Source: Isoperla grammatica (lineage: Eukaryota > Arthropoda > Insecta > Plecoptera > Perlodidae). From it: a stretch of 64,000 nt of DNA. A program made the position numbers and the translations under genes. The notes below the pieces were generated by a model that made no database searches, had not been told where the DNA came from, and was given only the letters and a program-made list of their open reading frames with translations. Shown here piece after piece: positions 60,562-64,000 of this stretch (its first letter is position 1; every line of letters begins with the position of its first letter). The stretch spans positions 40,907,180-40,971,179 of the forward strand of contig OX246741.1 in assembly GCA_945910005.1 (NCBI GenBank). The letters run 5' to 3'.

Positions 60562-60708
60562 CTATACAAGACAACTGTACAGTGTGTCCATTTAATCTAA
60601 ATAACTCAACTCTCGTTTACACATTTGCACATCATGCTGTATCTAGTCTTCGTTATCAAGAACTGTATAGTCTACAAACTCATTCATTACTGTCGGTCTC
60701 TCTCATCA

Positions 60709-60714
60709 ATAAAA
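60709..60714 (+). terminator. Candidate poly(A) signal (+)
   Basis: aataaa about 150 bp after the stop at 60561. It would end the candidate + strand gene. Confidence 0.35.
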
Positions 60715-60831
60715 TGTACAGTTTAAACCTATGTTTACGTGCTAATTAGTAAATAGCTCATCTGGTCCGAGCATCTATCCAATGATGCAACTAAGGCGCT
60801 GGCATCCCGAATACACCAACGCAGCATTTAG

Positions 60832-60837
60832 TTTATT
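60832..60837 (-). terminator. Candidate poly(A) signal (-) for the KASH gene
   Basis: tttatt on the + strand, i.e. AATAAA on the minus strand, followed downstream by a GU-rich stretch (gcgttggtgtattcgg). It is the first canonical signal I find after the KASH stop at 63087. If used, the 3' UTR is about 2.25 kb and contains all nine extra KASH-tail copies. Confidence 0.35.
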
Positions 60838-61718
60838 TATACCGCGCTTTACAAGTTTATACACGTTTTCCCACCATCTTCAGTGAAATAGAATAGGTAA
60901 GCAAGTCCGCCCATAAAAGCAGGAGATGTGATTGCAACAGTTTTCGAGGCGGTAGTAAACTCAATTCTTCAGTATTCTGACACGCTCATCCAGCTGGGTT
61001 GTGGCGGCGCTCTGGTGTCTCGTGCCCAATAAAACTCGCCAGCGAAGACATCGACGAAACGAGTCGCCAAAGACTCTAACGGGCTTAGCCGAACTGTAAC
61101 CACATAGCCGAACAGGAGCTGCGACCGTTGTCCAATAACGAAGAGTGTTTGCACAGTTCTGGTCGTCATACATTGGGCAGAGTAACCCAGACGACAAACA
61201 TTCGGGATATGAGCTGGATACGTTTCCCAGAGAACAAGGCAGAGGTTTCGGAACTGAGAAACATCTCAGAGACAAAGGGCAATGCTGATCCGTTGAGGTA
61301 GTTCGTCCCAATGTAACATTATTGTCACTGGAAAGATGACCAGCTTTTAAGTACGACCTCGCTGAGAATAGTTGCTTATAGAGGATAGATATATTCGTAG
61401 CAACGTTTCAGGCAAGTTCCGCTTGGCTTAGTCCCACTCACTGTAAGGGGAGCTAATAAGGGAACTGCATGGGTGCTGTAGGGGAACTGTTCGGACAGAA
61501 GACTCTAACGGGCTTAGCCGAACAGGAGCTGCGAGCCCGACCATCCGAGCATGAGAACGACATAATATTACAGTTATTACAAACTGTAATGAAGTCACAG
61601 GTGTCAACGATGAGCGACTATGCCCCCACAAAGAATGATGCAACGAAGATGTATGTCCGATCTCACGTGGAGATGTACCGACGTTTGGGTACGAAGGTTC
61701 CACGCCGAACAAAGGAAC
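60838..61718. other. Sequence between gene end and KASH-tail array
   Basis: Contains two partial duplicates: 61071-61124 and 61500-61534 share gactctaacgggcttagccg and aggagctgcga. The second copy lacks 19 bases bounded by a tagccgaac direct repeat. A 116-codon minus frame (60961-61311) is not recognised. On the minus strand this may be 3' UTR of the KASH gene. Confidence 0.45.
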
Positions 61719-63188
61719 GGAGATGCCCGATCTGGAGCGGAGATGCCCGAGTACACGTGACGCTTAGATGGGGGGAGGTCCGCGCAGATACCTCAGCTGC
61801 GGGGTGAGCGACAGGTTGAGGTTGTTCATGGCGTCACAGCAGTGAGGTTCCAGCAGGCAGGCGACGAAGATGCCCGATCTGGAGCGGAGATGCCCGAGTA
61901 CACGTGACGCTTAGATGGGGGGAGGTCCGCGCAGATACCTCAGCTGCGGGGTGAGCGACAGATTGAGGTTGTTCATGGCGTCACAGCAGTGAGGTTCCAG
62001 CAGGCAGGCGACGAAGATGCCCGATCTGGAGCGGAGATGCTCGAGTACACGTGACGCTTAGATGGGGGGAGGTCCGCGCAGATACCTCAGCTGCGGGTTG
62101 AGCGACAGATTGAGATTGTTCATGGCGTCACAGCAGTGAGGCTCCAGCAGGCAGGCGACGAAGATGCCCGACCTGGAGCGGAGATGCCCGAGTACACGTG
62201 ACGCTTAGATGGGGGGAGGTCCGCGCAGATACCTCAGCTGCGGGGTGAGCGACAGATTGAGGTTGTTCATGGCGTCACAGCAGTGAGGTTCCAGCAGGCA
62301 GGCGACGAAGATGCCCGATCTGGAGCGGAGATGCCCGAGTACACGTGACGCTTAGATGGGGGGAGGTCCGCGCAGATACCTCAGCTGCGGGGTGAGCGAC
62401 AGGTTGAGGTTGTTCATGGCGTCACAGCAGTGAGGTTCCAGCAGGCAGGCGACGAAGATGCCCGATCTGGAGCGGAGATGCCCGAGTACACGTGACGCTT
62501 AGATGGGGGGAGGTCCGCGCAGATACCTCAGCTGCGGGGTGAGCGACAGGTTGAGGTTGTTCATGGCGTCGCAGCAGTGAGGCTCCAGCAGACAGGCGAC
62601 GGAGATGCCCGACCTGGAGCGGAGATGCCCGAGTACACGTGACGCTTAGATGGGGGGAGGTCCGCGCAGATACCTCAGCTGCGGGGTGAGCGACAGGTTG
62701 AGGTTGTTCATGGCGTCACAGCAGTGAGGTTCCAGCAGATAGGCGACGAAGATGCCCGATCTGGAGCGGAGATGCCCGAGTACACGTGACGCTTAGATGG
62801 GGGGAGGTCCGCGCAGATACCTCAGCTGCGGGGTGAGCGACAGGTTGAGGTTGTTCATGGCGTCACAGCAGTGAGGTTCCAGCAGGCAGGCGACGAAGAT
62901 GCCCGATCTGGAGCGGAGATGCCCGAGTACACGTGACGCTTAGATGGGGGGAGGTCCGCGCAGATACCTCAGCTGCGGGGTGAGCGACAGGTTGAGGTTG
63001 TTCATGGCGTCACAGCAGTGAGGCTCCAGCAGACAGGCGACGAAGATGCCCGATCTGGAGCGGAGATGCCCGAGTACACGTGACGCTTAGATGGGGGGAG
63101 GTCCGCGCAGATACCTCAGCTGCGGGGTGAGCGACAGGTTGAGGTTGTTCATGGCGTCGCAGCAGTGAGGCTCCAGCAGGCAGGCGAC
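61719..63188 (-). repeat. 147-bp tandem array made from the KASH exon end
   Basis: Ten 147-bp units counted by their stop codons (TTA on + strand at 61764, 61911, 62058, 62205, 62352, 62499, 62646, 62793, 62940 and 63087). The right-most is the end of the real KASH exon. Each unit, read on the minus strand, encodes the 33-residue tail from V-A-C-L-L-E-P to R-G-P-P-P-I and a stop. About 45 bp of 3' flank follows, containing a CACGTG E-box and two cgggcatctccg-like motifs. Homology begins at the codon for V53 of the terminal exon, so the transmembrane helix is mostly missing from the nine downstream copies. There is no obvious splice acceptor ahead of each copy apart from a weak cgctccag. Confidence 0.95.
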
Positions 63189-63345
63189 GCAGAACAACGC
63201 AACGAGGGCCATCTGGAAGGGCAGAGCGGCCCTCATGACGCGCCATAGCCAAGACCTGCGCTTGTCAGGGTCGGAGTCGTCAGGGTCGGCGCTGCACATC
63301 TTGGAGACCATCCGGCCCTTGCGGCTGCTCGATATCTTGCGCGCT
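63087..63345 (-). CDS. Nesprin/MSP-300-type KASH domain, terminal exon
   Basis: The exon starts after a textbook acceptor (tgtctgtgtttgtttgttgcag on the minus strand, AG at 63347-63346). It adds the last base of a split codon and encodes 85 residues before TAA. In order: basic/Ser stretch (1-16), acidic Asp-rich segment (20-27), basic KRRSW (28-32), one transmembrane helix (about 39-57), and a 28-residue luminal tail with CC at 61-62 ending RGPPPI. Tail position -23 is Cys, where the nesprin Cys that disulfide-bonds to SUN proteins sits. The NN...P-x-LRY...GPPP pattern matches nesprin KASH tails; the last residue is Ile instead of the usual Thr. KASH proteins span the outer nuclear membrane and bind SUN trimers to form the LINC complex. 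Upstream exons lie beyond the right edge. Klarsicht-type KASH is the alternative. Confidence 0.9.
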
Positions 63346-64000
63346 CTGCAACAAACAAACACAGACAACTTAGTTTGAGGAGACTTTCAGGAAGGCTCAC
63401 TTCATGGGCAGATGGGGAAGGTTAAGATCTGCGAAGCTTTCGATTGTCTCAAGGAAACACGATATGTAGTTTGGTGTCATTTAAAGCTACACCTAACAAC
63501 ACATACTATACACCCCATATTGTAAGTGTGCTGTATGTGATTACAAATACCATAAATGTTGCTAAAATTGCGCACTTTTTTCTTTCGTCCTTTGCTCTTT
63601 CATATTGCTCTAATTTTACTTGAATTATTTATACGTGTGATTTAGATATCAGTTATGAACGCATACTCTAGAACATTTTTTAGAATGTAGAAATTTTATT
63701 CATGTTTTAAAATATGAACGAACTCCCTCGATACGTTGCTCGTAAAATGCAACCGCAAAGCTCAAAATGAATGCGGAAAGAACAACATTACTCACGATTA
63801 CACAAGACACGAAAAACAATACTCTTTTCTACAGACAGGTGTTTCAATCATACGATAACAGTGCGCGACCACTTCTACAATCCACCGTGACTGGATCACA
63901 GTTTTTCCAACCGTGGAACATGCGTCATTTCAAGTAGCCAGACAATAAACAAACTTTACATAATGAACTTACATGCCTATCGCATTCTGTGATGCGAATG
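63346..64000 (-). other. Intron of the KASH gene (partial)
   Basis: Sequence upstream (minus strand) of the terminal exon: a pyrimidine-rich acceptor tract at 63347-63372, then AT-rich DNA without a recognisable exon up to the window edge. Confidence 0.65.

Noticed and set aside
60961..61311. 116-codon minus-strand frame
   Set aside because: No recognisable domain, and no acceptor or start that would connect it to the KASH gene, whose stop codon is already upstream at 63087.
61469..61807. 112-codon + strand frame over the start of the KASH-tail array
   Set aside because: It runs antisense into the repeat; the coding information there is on the minus strand.

Overview
This window looks like intergenic, repeat-dense DNA from a large invertebrate (eukaryotic) nuclear genome, most likely an arthropod. 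The evidence is spliced coding exons with GT/AG junctions, tRNA-derived SINEs, many short inverted-repeat (MITE-like) DNA transposons, long microsatellites, and about 1 kb of TTAGG pentamers, the usual arthropod telomere repeat, here at an internal position. There are no rRNA genes, no operons and no CRISPR array. I cannot settle the order; a decapod-like crustacean or a large-genome insect would both fit.

Only two protein-coding loci are convincing. (1) 7040-8428 (+) is a two-exon gene. Exon 1 encodes an HMG-box and exon 2 a long Cys/His/Arg/Ser-rich tail with four CxC motifs; the phases match exactly across a 336-bp intron. It resembles arthropod protamine-like (MST-HMG-box) sperm chromatin proteins. 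(2) 63087-63345 (-) is the terminal exon of a nesprin/MSP-300-type LINC-complex protein. It carries a full KASH domain: basic patch, one transmembrane helix, the Cys at -23, and the GPPPI end. The rest of that gene lies beyond the right edge. A short + strand terminal-exon candidate (60339-60561, poly(A) signal 60709) would be convergent with it. A 45.0-45.3 kb ORF with two hydrophobic segments is a weak chemoreceptor-like candidate.

The most striking structure is at 61719-63188. The last 33 codons and stop of the KASH exon, plus about 45 bp of 3' flank, are amplified into ten 147-bp tandem units (the real exon end plus nine downstream copies). Each copy still encodes the SUN-binding tail and stop, and five of the seven variable sites in the coding part are synonymous.

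Layout: 1-1586, 47-bp minisatellite; 2.2-6.7 kb, MITEs and inverted repeats; 7.0-8.4 kb, HMG-box gene; 9.3-10.7 kb, TIR element nested in a 67-bp repeat; 11.3-11.9 kb, 10-bp minisatellite and (TATT)n; 15.4-15.8 kb, foldback element; 16.4-18.7 kb, 13-bp minisatellite then TTAGG/GGAAAC composite; 22.3-27.0 kb, 18-bp and 69-bp minisatellites; 28.8-31.1 kb, 43-bp minisatellite; 32.7-35.2 kb, 101-bp minisatellite with a MITE in it; 35.2-35.8 kb, hairpin and foldback between (AT)n tracts; 41 kb, palindromes; 42.0-42.7 kb, (GAGT)n; 44.8-51.5 kb, SINEs and Harbinger-like and hAT-like MITEs; 51.5-53.5 kb, 75-bp minisatellite sharing ancestry with the 69-bp one; 54.8 kb, an unexpanded relative of both; 56.1-58.0 kb, (TATG)n and MITEs; 59.9-64 kb, gene ends and the KASH-tail array. 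The longest open frames in the window (up to 649 codons) are by-products of tandem repeats, not genes.
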